Shown one piece after another: positions 38,936-49,692 of a stretch of DNA of 64,000 nucleotides; position 1 is the first letter of the stretch; each line of letters starts with the position of its first letter. Made by a program: the position numbers and the translations under genes. Source of the DNA: Paramecium octaurelia (lineage: Eukaryota; Ciliophora; Oligohymenophorea; Peniculida; Parameciidae); NCBI GenBank assembly GCA_905182995.1, contig CAJJDP010000085.1:172044-236043 (forward strand), given 5' to 3'. The notes under the pieces are model-generated. The model saw nothing but the letters and a program-made list of their open reading frames with translations, was not told the DNA's origin and did no database searches.

Positions 38936-39261
38936 GATACTTAATAATTCAATATGAATTTCAAACTTAAATGGATGCTACTTGGGATTTCAGATCTGAA
39001 NATAGTTTAATTGTTTATCTTATTTCCAGAAACAATAATTCTATTATATTAAATTTTATTTAAATGTATTTTCTGATATTCTGATAATTAACTTGATTAA
39101 AGTATCATTAACAGAAATACTCTTTGAGCTTAAATTCTGAGTACATGTATTTAAAAATCTTAAATTTATATTATATCATAATATCAAATTAGAATTAATA
39201 ATAAATTTAATGCAAGCTTAATCAATTGGAGAAGTATTTAGTTTAAGTAATTTAGGATTGT

Positions 39262-40239
39262 ATGGAACTGTTTGATGCAAATACTTATGGTGATGGTCAG
39301 GAAAGAAACTGTGGATCGTGCTATAAACCTCCAACTTATGAAGAAATCGAACAAGAAAGTAGAATAAAGAATATAAAATTGATTCCTAATGATAAAGAAA
39401 AATTCTTGGAACTCATACTCAAGGAACAAGTAATAAACATATATTATTATCACTAGTAAGTGAGATTGGATAAGAACGTACAAGATTTGTATGGATAACT
39501 TAATTATTCAGGAGTTGTTGAGGAATTAATCCATGCGGAAATATTTAAACATTTTGGCTATGATGATTGTCCATTAAATCATAAATTATACTATGCTTTG
39601 ACGAGGAAGTACATTAAGGATCCTGAATTGAAGAAATAAGTATTCTTTTGGAGAAATAATGTAATGCATGGATCCAAACTTGGATTGAATGAATAACCAC
39701 CTGAAATCCAATTGTTGAATTTAGAACAATAGAAAGTTGCTTTATAAGAATTAATGGTTAAAAGTCATAAGGAAAATAGATTACTTATTGTTTTTGCAGG
39801 CAGTATTACATGACCTCCTTATCGTGAGGCCATGGCTGATTATATTGCATTTGAGTAGAAGTATAGGGAGATTTGCAAATGCATCATTGTCTATATAAAG
39901 GAAGCCCATTTTGTTGAAAGAGATTAGGAAGGGAAGTTTGTAGATGGATGGCCTATTGGCTTTTATGATTATGAATATCCATAACACAAAAGTCAGGAAG
40001 ATAGATTCAAGATGGCTAAGAAGTTGAAGGAGGAATACCAGATTCCTGATGATTTTGAAATTTATTTGGATATTTTCCCTTAGAATTAATTTGATGAAAC
40101 ATTTGGAATTTGGCCAGATAACATGGTTGTTTTCAAGGAATGTAAGTTTATCTGGAGGGGAATTGTAAATTTAGATGGTTCAAGAGATAAATATCATTCT
40201 AAGTTATTGGAGGATCATTTATAGTAACTTAAATATTGA
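39262..40239 (+). CDS. Deiodinase-like selenoprotein (copy 2, linked to the downstream gene)
   Basis: Identical to the copy at 37876: same CGSC near the N-terminus, the recoded TGA now at 39811-39813 and the terminal TGA at 40237-40239. This copy joins the unbroken downstream DNA, so it is the better one to keep when the assembly is repaired. Whether the locus is single cannot be decided from sequence alone, but perfect identity with an N between the copies argues for one gene. Its 3' end faces the coiled-coil gene that ends at 40347, leaving about 100 bp for both 3' UTRs. Confidence 0.85.
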
Positions 40240-40253
40240 GTTGATTAACTTTA

Positions 40254-40321
40254 ATAATCATTTACATGAATTCTATTGGTAGAAATTGGAATATTAATAG
40301 AATGAAAAATATGATGATTAT
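40254..40321 (+). promoter_or_regulatory. SECIS element (copy 2)
   Basis: Same hairpin as at 38868-38935, shifted by 1,386. Core ATGA at 40266-40269, apical loop GAAATTGGAA at 40282-40291. It ends only 25 bp before the stop codon of the convergent gene, so the two 3' UTRs must be extremely short or overlap. Confidence 0.85.
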
Positions 40322-40346
40322 GATACTTAATAATTCAATATGAATT

Positions 40347-42155
40347 TCAAACTTAAATGGATGCTACTTGGGATTTCAGATCTGAAATTTGGGAAGCAGC
40401 TTTGTTATTTTACATCACAATTTCTTTGTTCACCTTTCTTAGTTCTCTTATTTCAAGTGCTAGTAACTTAATGTTTTTTCCATAACTGAATAACAGTTAC
40501 TTTGTCTCTTATAGCTCTTACTTTATCTTAGCCTTTTCAGATTGCTCATTTTCAGTCTCAATTTTATGAGCCTTGATACTAGCTTGCAATGTCTTAATCA
40601 AGTCTTACAAACCTTTAGTTTACTCACTAAAAATATAGGAATGCTTACTTCAAAGCCTTGATCTCATTGTTGTTATTCTGAATTCTCTACTATCTATCTT
40701 AAATCATTTATTCAAGAATTGTCTACTTCTGAATTAATTGCCAATGTTATTCTACTAGGTAATATATTAACGAAGATTGAGATCTGCATTCAATGTTAAT
40801 GTAACTTCCAAATACATACAGCGAAGCAAATATCCTTTGCATTGTTGCCAAATATAATCCAAAAAGACCTACATCTGCAGCAACAACAGTTCCTAAATTA
40901 AAGATCTTCTCTTAAACATCTGATTAACTGGTTTTTAATTTCTTTAACTGATTTTATCTTTCTTTTTAAAATGCTTCTCTGTCATTTGCATTTACAATCA
41001 AATTAGCAGTAAATTGACTCAAATTAAATGGATCTGATTTTAATAGATTAGCAGTCTGTTAGGAACGAGAAGCCATTGACTACACAAAGGTCTTTAGACC
41101 ATCTGTGGAATCTGGATTTTCTATATGTTCTAATCTTCCCAAGAACTATGTTCCTTTAACAAAATTGTTAGCCTCAACGATTATTGGATCCAACCATTCA
41201 TTTGGATTCAAAAAGGCATCAAAATATTTAATGATTTGAGTCTTAACTACTAGCTCAGGACAATCATTTGACAATTTCTTGAATAAATCAACTTGTTTTG
41301 TTAACAACTTCATTTATGATTGATATTAAATAGTTGAACATCTTATAACTTGTGGAATTACCAATTTGAATTAACATAATGCAAAATATATAGATTTTTT
41401 TGACAGACAGAGATTTACAATGTCTTTTGAACTCAAAAATGAAATTAATTGGGTTTTAATCTTAGTTGCTATGATTAATTCGAAGGTTGAAAAGGGGAAA
41501 TCGGATTTCTCATTGAGATTCAAAAAGTTTGATGTTTTTATTTTTTTAATGGCATTTGTCTCCTTTTACAATTTAACTAAGTCTGCTTGAGAATTCTTCA
41601 ACTTATCAGATAATTGAAGTTCATTATTTTTTATACATATTATCTCTTATTCCTTTAGTGTTAACAACTCTTACTTTTATGCTAATTATTCTTTATACAC
41701 ACAAGCCTACTTTTCGAATTCTTATTGTTATTGAGCGAGTTATTGATGCAATTCTTGAGTATCATTAGTGAGCTAATCAAATATAATGTTTATTATACTT
41801 CTTAAATTTATTTTTCATAGGCTTTCTCTAAACTCGTCACAAATTAGTCATGATTGATTGTTTTATGCTTTAAATCTTCGTATGCTTTTTTTAAAATATT
41901 AAAGATCTAATGCTCCTTCTACAAGACTGAAGCGTATTTCCTTAACTTCTTTAAGTTATGATTTGCATCAGAAATCACCTCAAGAATTTTATCTCTATTC
42001 TTTAGCAATGCCTGATACATCATCTCTACCCTTTCATCTTTTGATTTCTGTTGATCCAACTCAAACAAAAATGGGTTCAATTCTGAATCATCAGACTCAA
42101 CAAATGACTCGTCATCTTCAGGATATTCGATACTTTCAAACTAAAAATTACTCAT
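40347..42155 (-). CDS. Coiled-coil protein, unknown function
   Basis: The ATG at 42155 gives an acidic start (MSNFQFESIEYPEDDESF), followed by a charged helical region (EMMYQALLKNRDKILE), a middle globular part with NPNEWLDPIIVEANNF and DGLKTFVQSMASRSQQ, and a C-terminal coiled coil (KAHKIETENEQSEKAKIKQ). TGA at 40347. The middle is not low-complexity and may be a real domain, but I do not recognise it. Small introns are likely near 41330-41580 and 41640-41800 where frames shift. About 570-600 residues. The 3' end is duplicated in the left copy of the N-flanked repeat (38961-39000), where it is only a stub. It is convergent with the selenoprotein gene. Confidence 0.65.
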
Positions 42156-42374
42156 TAAATAAGATTATAATAAATTGGAGAGAGTATTATTGGAATAAAA
42201 AACCAACATACCCATTATAAAATTGAATACTCATAATCACTCTTATTCTTCTTTAACAGGCTTACCAAACTACTATTATGTAGCAAAACACAAATATTAG
42301 CTAATTTATCTATATATATATAAATATACTTAAATCCAATCTTAGGCAACCTCTTTCTTATTTCCATCATTAAA

Positions 42375-42670
42375 TCAACCCTCCCATTCCCAATTTTCCT
42401 TTTTGTTCCTGCCTTTCTTTATCTGCATTACTTTTTCCCTACTCTCCCTGAAGTTTTAAATACTTTCAGTATTGCTTTGGCCGTTGACAGTTTTATAGAA
42501 CACTTTTCAGAAGCATTTTTGATAGATATTCCATCCTCAGTTATCATCTTGATTAATGAGTTTCTTTATTCATCTGTTATGACATTGTATTTCTTAGATG
42601 GAACTAATTATCTCTTAATCATGAGTACTTTTGTATTGCTTTATGTTTTATTTATGCGTATTGACGTCAT
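42375..42670 (-). CDS. Small helix-turn-helix (homeodomain-like) protein
   Basis: The ATG at 42670 leads to KKYNVITDEQRNSLIKMI, EDGISIKNASEKCSIK and STAKAILKVFKTSGR. This has the three-helix pattern of homeodomain-like/transposase-type HTH domains: helix 1 with EQRNSLI, helix 2 with SIKNASEKCSI, recognition helix STAKAILKVF. A 20-nt intron (GTAGGG...ATGCAG) then gives KKGRNKKENWEWEG and TGA at 42375. About 91 residues. The plus strand over the same bases is also open for about 200 codons but reads as uniform hydrophobic antisense. It may bind DNA; as only the HTH is present it could be a domesticated or stand-alone domain. Confidence 0.6.
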
Positions 42671-43884
42671 TTACATAGCTCTACGATGGGCCTAGTTTAG
42701 GAAATGGACAATAACTTTTATCAATTAAATCCGAATAAAATGCGAACATATTATAAATAGATATGTTTTTTTTAAAAAGTTTTCAATATTTAATATATAA
42801 CAGAAGCAAAAGAAATTGTTCCCATTCTTAAAGAATCCAATTAAATCTATTTCTTAAGGTTCATTTTTGTAACTTAGAATGTTCCAATTTTTACATACTT
42901 CTATTTTGCCAACAATCCCAGTTACTCCGGAATAATCAAATTTTTATCAATTTTGAAACGATTTAAATTCAAACATAAAATTAATTTCATATTCTAGTTA
43001 TCATCTAACATATTTATGAATAATCATATATTATATATATTCTTTTGTTTATGTATTTTATATTTTACACTGACATATTTGCACCTGTTTTGAATAATAT
43101 GCAATCTTGACATCTATTCATTTACACTTAATCTTAAAACATAAAATTTTATTCCTCTATGAAATAATTAAGATTACGTAAAATAGAATTTCAGATACTC
43201 TCTTCTAACTGTTTCAAAATATGTAAGTAAATTTGATTGATTGAATTACAGATATCAAAATATTATTCATTTGAATAAGTTGAAATAATTTCAAACTTTA
43301 GTAAGATTGGGTTATTGTATATTTTGTGGAGAATGCTAGTAATAATTAATTAATAATTAATCATAAAACATGTATAAGAAAACTGCTTAATCCTTATATC
43401 ATCAATAGCAAATTTTTTTTTTAAGTATTACTTGTTATTTAGGAAACTCAATTTACTTTTTATTGCTAAATTTCAAAGTATCTCATCCTGATAATTAATA
43501 TTTGATTATAATTAATGATTTATTTATAACATTAAAATTAATATTTAGTCAAATTCCCATTTTATTCATAGGAGAATCGATAAATATTGGGATATTATAG
43601 AAATGTATTTGATGAATTGTTATACTTTATTTTATGAATAAAACCAATAAAATATGGATTAATTTAGAATTTGAGTCATAGAAGATGTATATTACAAAAT
43701 AATAAAACACATAATAAATTTATGATTCTCTCTTTTGATTGTAATGGCATCTATTTAAATATTGAGATAATTAGCATCATTAGTATGAATGAATAAATAA
43801 ATTAATATACTGATAATTAATTTTATTGATGATAATTTAATTAAATATTCTTTAAATAAAAATTTATGAACTAATAATTTATTA
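42671..43884. other. Intergenic, 1.2 kb
   Basis: AT-rich with no convincing coding block on either strand. It should contain the upstream region of the small HTH gene and the 3' flank of the channel-like gene. No repeat or structured RNA was recognised. Confidence 0.5.
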
Positions 43885-46543
43885 TCAAGCATTTTAATTA
43901 CTCCTATTTGATATAATACTGTCTTGATATTGTTTATAGGAGAGAAGAGCCTTGTAATAGTATAAGATAATACCAAATCTATATTATTTCTAGGATAATA
44001 CTCATTGTAGCTACAATTTTTATCCATAGATTAATTCATATCATATGATGGCATATCTAAAGGGTTACTCAAAAATTGCTTTGCTGTTTCATTTGTAAAT
44101 TTAGATGATTGTATGCCATATCGTGAAAATTATCTATGATCTGAGCCTGGCAATAATCCATTACCATAATCTTCACTTATAATTGATTTTGATTTTTAAC
44201 TCTTTTTATCTTAAATTGTAGCATATTTAATTATAGATGGACTTAAGTCTAAAATAGTTTAATTTCTAACCTTTTTCAATTTTGGTTACATGAGATTATC
44301 TCTTCTCTTGTTATCTTTTTTAATGAACCATAACACTATCTTTAGGAGATTTTATTTGTTATGGCTGCTTTAATTCTTTTAAGACATAAGAACTAGCACT
44401 GCTACCAACTTGGTTTACATATTAGACAGGACTCAAATTTTATACATACTAAGACATTCTATTGTGTTCTTCATCAGAATATTCAGAATGTTATTACTCT
44501 GATTACATTCCTATGCTTGTAATGGTCTTGGGAGGTTTGAAAGTGTCAGATTGCTAGAGCAATAGATGTCTAACATTACAGACAACTTATTCTATCATAA
44601 TGTTATTTTTCATACATCTAAACTTTCTTGTGTGATTTTTCTAAATTTAATGCAAATATATTTACTCTTTAATACTTTTTTCGTTTGTTGATTTCATCAA
44701 AATAAATAAAGTCCATTAATATTTATCTTGGAGGTATATAATGAGCCTTCTTGCAATTGTTGATTAAATGATGTCCTTTGCATACTTAACATGTAACAGC
44801 AATTAATTCAAATTCCTAATTAAATTACACTCTATCTAAACCCATCTTTATTTTTTCAAGTTCAGTAATACTTCTTTTGACCTCTTTCCAAAAATACTCT
44901 GAATTGATTTCTAATATCTTACAACAAGTGACACATTACACACCAACTTCAGTCTATTATTCTAAAAAGAAGCCTTGCTGATTATAAATTCCATTTTCAT
45001 TAATATCTACTGGGAATTACGTATTTTCTCTTTGTTAATAACATTTGACTTTTCCAGATAGAATGAAATATAGAAATTTATTTTCTTAATTTGGTTAAAT
45101 AAGAATTTCATTGGGGTCTAAAATTCTTTCTTTGGTGGCATTCATTAATATGTTTGAGATGGTTTTTTAAGTTAAAAATTATTCTAGTAATGGTATTTTG
45201 TTTAAGACTTTGGAATATTAGGCATTCAATAATTTATTTGATAATTGATGGGGAAGTCTGTCATAATCTATAAGATTCCTGGTTTCCAATCTTGATAAAA
45301 TTTATTTATCTGATAGTGATAAACTTTCATATCTGAGATGAAATGGCAATTAATGGATAATTTTAGAGAGTTCAATTAATCCTTGGGTCAATGTATTTTA
45401 ATTTCTAAACAAATAATTAACATATTCTCCAATAAGAGTGAACTAATAGATAATGAATATGATGGCTATAATTTTGATTGGATATATTAGAATAGATTGG
45501 TTATTGGTTATAATTAGAATGTTGATCAAACTGCAATAATTTTGATAAAATTCATCCAAATTCAATTATTGTTAATTGCCTTGAGTAGTAACTAGCAGGA
45601 ATCCACATATGGTTTAAAAGAAATGAATTTGTGATATCCTTACAGTAAAGAAATATAGCGAGTATATTCTTAAACATATAGAAATTGAGAGCAGTTGTTT
45701 GAATATGCAATAGAACTTGCAGATTGTAACTACGTGTATGATTTGCATGAAAATAACTTATTGGCTAATATGATAGATAAGAATACTTGATATCGATTAA
45801 TGTGCAAATAAAGGGAATAAAAGTAGTCAATGGCAGGTAATCAATAAATTATGCAGTCCCTTAGGTGTTCAAAATAAACAATATGAAGTTTATAAACAAT
45901 AATGGAAGTTGTGTTTGCAACTGATATGTTTATTGATAATCAGAGCCAGCAATTCCACAAAGGAGGAGTGGAAATTAATACAAATAATAGATGTATAGGA
46001 TAATTTGAACAATAATAAAAGCGGGTTTGATATTTACTTGGATATCTTATTTATTGTCTTCTTCAGTATAGGCTTTGTCTCCCAAATACATACCGAATTT
46101 GTTACATTAATCATCATCTCTAGATGTACCTGGATGTGTAAATATCTAACTCCAATGAATTGGTTCTCTGATGATGATGTCATTGATATTTGGGGGTTTC
46201 TCTTTTATTAAACTCTCAAAAGCTTTATGATCTGATTATTCATTCACACTTGATTCTTCATTAATGAGATTCAATTGAGTTGCTCTGCCATCCAATACTC
46301 CTGGTGTACAAAGTGGTGATTTCTACAGATTATGAGTGCCTATTCTAATTTAATGGAAGTTCTAATACTAAGTGGAGAGTCGATTGGATTGAGAGAACTA
46401 TTTAAATCAGTAGGTCTTCGAACTTACATGATTGGTTAAGAATTCAGGGAGTTGATTTGTTGGAGCACAGGCACATTAATATTATTGGAAGTGTCATTGA
46501 CAGAGATTTCTGATTTTGAACAATTTTTACGGTACGAACTCAT
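43885..46543 (-). CDS. Cyclic-nucleotide-gated-channel-like protein without a GYG filter
   Basis: The ATG at 46543 begins a long polar N-terminus (MSSYRKNCSKSEISVNDTSN), followed after a 26-nt intron by FSQSNRLSTQYQNFHQIRIG and SPLCTPGVLDGRATQLNLI. Membrane segments start near 46020 (FIIVQIILYIYYLYQFPLLL). The S6-like helix IIAIIFIIYQFTLIGEYV leads into a C-linker and a cyclic-nucleotide domain (IPLLEQFL ... DPNEILIQ ... FLYFILSGKV). The pore position reads YCSLINILIITNNQSILIYP, with no GYGD. A CQVCKGHHLINNC knuckle follows. The Ser/Lys/Gln-rich tail ends DLALLSYKQYQDSIISN and TGA at 43885. Frame changes near 45830 and 44560 do not fit simple introns, so errors or decay are possible. Confidence 0.6.
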
Positions 46544-47333
46544 TATTATTTAATTATATTAGTCAATGTCATTGGAACAATGCCATGTAACTATTTCATT
46601 TGAGATTAGACTGCACTTTCTTCATTCTCTTCAAACATTATAGGCATTGGTTCAGTTTCATACATCTGTTTTCCACTTACAAAATTATTTCTATGACTCA
46701 ATTTCTTTTCCAAGAATTCCAATATTTTCATTTTTTTATTCAATTTAGGACTGCCATTGCTTCCACCCTACACAATGGATTAAACTTTGATATCAGTTTC
46801 ATCCTCGCCTCTTTTATCGAGGTTTGAGATTTTGCTTTGTTCTTTTGATAATTGTAGTTGAATTACTATTACAAATATAGAAATAGTCAAATCTAACAAC
46901 ACACCTCCAGATAAACTGATATAGAACACCTAATATTGACAATTCCTTACAACAAATAGATTTGTGTCATCCTCCATATATTAGATGATGGCATATGTTC
47001 TTACAAATGTACACAATAAACATTTAAGCACCAATAACGATATGTTCTTGAAAATGTATCTTTCTATTATTGAGTATTCTATACTATAATTAATTTTTAT
47101 CTAAACATTTATTCAAGTAATTTGAGTGAAATTTACCATTACAATTCACACATATTTTACATTCCTTGCATTTGAAATCATTAACAAGGCTTCCACAATT
47201 TAAACATGTTTGATGAGCAATTGCATTCTCATTGTTAAATATGGTTACTACATTTAAGTGTCACATTATTACTTTTTGTATTCCCCAACAAGAAAAGCAA
47301 AAATAATATCATTAATACACATAAGGTGCCCAT
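46540..47333 (-). CDS. Type I membrane protein with small Cys-rich ectodomain
   Basis: The ATG at 47333 opens a strong signal peptide (MGTLCVLMILFLLFLLGNTK). Next comes a compact Cys/His block (HQTCLNCGSLVNDFKCKEC, KICVNCNGKFHSNYLN), then after a 28-nt intron a segment with YIFKNISLLVLKCLLCTFV and VRNCQYQVFYISLSGG, one clear membrane helix (LLDLTISIFVIVIQLQL), and a cytoplasmic tail with coiled-coil character (KKMKILEFLEKKLSHRNN). TGA at 46540-46542 overlaps the ATG of the next gene by the four bases ATGA. A first intron of 37 nt is needed between the leader and the Cys block, a little long for this genome. About 240 residues. The function is unknown. Confidence 0.6.
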
Positions 47334-47604
47334 GGCAACATACTTTCATATTATAATTGAACTACTTCGTAATGCTAATAAATTATCGAGTAAATGCAGT
47401 CAATTATGAACAAAGTATTCTCTGCCATCTGTATGCCAATCACAAGATTCAGAATCACTTTCTGTTTCATATCAAACTTAATTTCACTGAGATTATTATT
47501 ATTAATAATCAATTACTCATACCTTATCATAATAATTTAATTGACCTTAAGATATTAATTATCAGTTAATTATATCAATTTCTTCATCCTTTATTTATTA
47601 TTAC

Positions 47605-47949
47605 ATGACTTCCTTAATTCTCTTTTATTTAATTTTTGTACTTTCTGATGACACCCTAAACCTTCTATAGCTTTCCTAATTTCATATCTCAAAAAAACCT
47701 AACTATGAATTCAAGTGAATTTGAATTTCTGCAAGAAGGAGTTAAAGTGCTGTAGTACATATTCTATTATAGAATAGAGGACTGTTTTCCATTCAACTTT
47801 TTTATAATAAATCCACCTTACAAAAAATCAAATTAATTGTTATCAAAAAGTTTATTTTTACATAAAACAGATAATTCAAAAATGGTCTTTTAATTATCCA
47901 TTAAAATGATAATCACCAAGAAAGAATATCAATCAGAGAATTTATATGA
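47605..47949 (+). CDS. Small secreted protein, unknown function
   Basis: The ATG at 47605 gives a signal-peptide-like start (MTSLILFYLIFVLSDDTLN). A 21-nt intron (47715-47735) joins NYEFK to RSQSAVVHILLQNRGLFSI. The rest is Lys/Ile-rich (LQKIKLIVIKKFIF) and ends ERISIREFI with TGA at 47947. About 107 residues. The intron has length 3n but carries an in-frame TGA. It lies 46 bp before the dehydrogenase start. No family is recognised, and the call rests on the leader and the clean intron. Confidence 0.5.
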
Positions 47950-47994
47950 GATTTAAAGTTATATATTAATCATAATTTCTTAATTATAAATTGA

Positions 47995-48941
47995 ATGGGC
48001 AATCAATAACAAATATTGAAATTGACAAAGACCAAATAGTTTAAACGTAACAGATCTACTAATTAAATAGCAAACTCTGTCATTGTAATCACAGGGGCTT
48101 CGAGTGGAATAGGACGAGAGTTAGCATTATAATATGCCACCAGAGGAGTCAAGTATAGAAAATACTAAATTGATTTAGATTAATGTTGGCTGCAAGATCA
48201 GAAGAAGAATTACAGCAAGTTTGTGCATTATGTGAATAACTGGGATCTAGAGCTCATTATAAGATCACAGATGTATCTAAAGAGGAAGACTGCAAGTATT
48301 GAATAATTTAGGAATGAGAGATAGTTGATAGAGGAGACAGTGAGAATATACAATAGAATCGATATTGTAGTGTTAAATGCAGGAGTCAATGCTCATTCCT
48401 TTTTTGAAGAATTCAAAGACTTATCAGTTTTCAAGAAAATAATGGATGTCAATTTTTATGGATATGTATATTGTACTAAGTAAGCATTTATTCATATGCA
48501 ATTAGATATGCATTACCGCATATAAGAAAGAGTTCAGGCTAGTTTGTAGTAATGTCTTCGATTTCAGGGGAGATTGGACTACCTTATAGAGTGTCATATT
48601 GCAGTTCAAAGTTTGCTGTAACCGGGTTTTTTGAAGCACTTAGAACAGAATTGGAAGATTTCAATGTAGCGATAACAATTGTGTGTCCTCCAAGTGTACG
48701 AACTCCAATGAGGGATCATGATTTATTAAAGAAGCATTCACCTAAGGATGAGAGTGAGGATCGAATTAGTATATCAGAATGTGTGTCTATGATTTTAGAT
48801 GCAGCAGACAGAAGGGCCAGAAAAGTATATATTTATATTGATTAGATCTTCTTCCCATTTAAAGCTTACATGAGTGTGTATGTGAGACCTATCTTTCCTG
48901 ATTTTGTGGATAAGAGATTAAAATAGAAGGCTAAGTTGTGA
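47995..48941 (+). CDS. Short-chain dehydrogenase/reductase
   Basis: An NAD(P)(H)-dependent oxidoreductase of the classical SDR family. A basic N-terminal extension (TKTKQFKRNRSTNQIANS) precedes VIVITGASSGIGRELA, the dinucleotide-binding TGxxxGxG. Then VLNAG (the NAG motif), MSSISGEIG with the catalytic Ser, and YCSSK (YxxxK catalytic Tyr and Lys). ITIVCPPSVRTPM resembles the PG-equivalent loop. The C-terminus FFPFKAYMSVYV...PIFPDFVDK resembles membrane-associated 11-beta-HSD/DHRS types, so a lipid or ketosteroid-like substrate is possible. Introns 48153-48178 (26 nt), 48296-48320 (25 nt), 48480-48505 (26 nt). About 289 residues; TGA at 48939, 30 bp from the convergent zinc-finger gene. Confidence 0.93.
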
Positions 48942-48971
48942 GAATAAAAACAAATTGTCATTATATAATTA

Positions 48972-49682
48972 TCATAGTCTTTTTTTACCACATGAACCAC
49001 AGTATTTGTGACTGTTGGCGAATTTATTGCCACAATTTGTGCAGAAAATACTACGTTGAAATTTATTTCCACTATTCATGCGTATACAAAGATTGATATG
49101 CTTTTCATATGCTTTTTGTTCAAATGTCTTCTAACATTATGGACACTTAACTATGGGCACTGAACGTGATAATATATTTTCAACTCTTTGTTTTATTTTG
49201 GGCAGGAAGGATGGCTGACTTGAGGACAGTTCCTATATCAAAGTTTCATCTGCTTCTTCTTCTTCATTTATTTAAGCCACCACTTTATATTTATCCAGTG
49301 CTTTCGTTCTAGTCTAACATGTGTGTGTCTTTAAATTCCTATATTTCTTATGACAATGTGGACATGGCAATTAAGTGGGTTGGGTGTGCAAGGTTTAAGT
49401 TTTTTATTTCTTGGATTTCTTTACAAAGGGATGTTCAGCCGTGCAACTACGTAAGTGTAATGTTAGACGACCTTGAAAGAATTATCGTTTGCAATGTGGA
49501 CATTGTTCTTTCGGAATCATCTCAATCTAAGTATCTACAGGTGTAAATGGTCTCTCAATCTGTTCGTCTAGTTGTTCTTTATCAAATGAATTATTGACAG
49601 CCTATATCGTGGATTTTGATATGGCATCCTCATCAAAGAACTCATTCTTCTCAATATCAGTGGGCAATTCTAATTTGTTCAT
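48972..49682 (-). CDS. C2HC zinc-finger protein with C-terminal zinc ribbon
   Basis: Intronless 237-codon frame from ATG 49682 (MNKLELPTDIEKNEFFDEDA). Zinc fingers in order: QCPHCKRQFFQGRLTLHLRS followed by C (C2HC type), PCPHCHKKYRNLKTHTC, KCPQCQKTFEQKAYEKHINL followed by C, and a C-terminal ribbon CTNCGNKF...YCGSCGKKRL. The C-x2-C-x(n)-H-x(n)-C spacing fits the C2HC/C3H family (zf-C2HC) seen in ZC2HC1-like proteins of ciliated cells. Acidic Glu-rich linkers separate the fingers. Its start codon is only 10 bp from the start of the divergent HflX gene. A nucleic-acid or protein-binding role is inferred. Confidence 0.85.
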
Positions 49683-49692
49683 TAATTTATAT
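49683..49692. promoter_or_regulatory. Ten-base divergent intergenic gap
   Basis: Start codons of two divergent genes (zinc-finger, minus, 49682; HflX, plus, 49693) are 10 bp apart. Promoter elements and 5' UTRs for each gene must therefore overlap the coding part of the other, unless one gene starts further inside. Confidence 0.6.

Larger units (their letters stand above)
37616..40386. repeat. N-flanked direct duplication 5 (1,385 bp x2)
   Basis: Copies 37616-39000 and 39002-40386 flank the N at 39001. Each copy contains the complete deiodinase-like gene, its SECIS and the 3' end of the convergent coiled-coil gene. Only the right copy continues into the rest of that coiled-coil gene. No base difference was seen between copies, so one real locus is likely. 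Confidence 0.95.

Noticed and set aside
37616-40386. Tandem duplication of the selenoprotein gene
   Set aside because: The copies are identical and meet at a single N, like four other sites in the window; an assembly join is the simpler reading.
42375-42670. A transposase
   Set aside because: Only the HTH is present; no catalytic domain, terminal inverted repeats or target-site duplication were seen.
42300-42952. A roughly 200-codon hydrophobic plus-strand frame suggesting a membrane protein
   Set aside because: It is antisense to the small HTH gene, has no plausible ATG at its start, and the minus strand gives a recognisable three-helix HTH.
46540-46977. A separate 145-residue gene starting at ATG 46977
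   Set aside because: Its frame continues upstream through coding-like sequence to the Cys-rich block and signal peptide at 47333, so it is treated as the C-terminal part of one gene.
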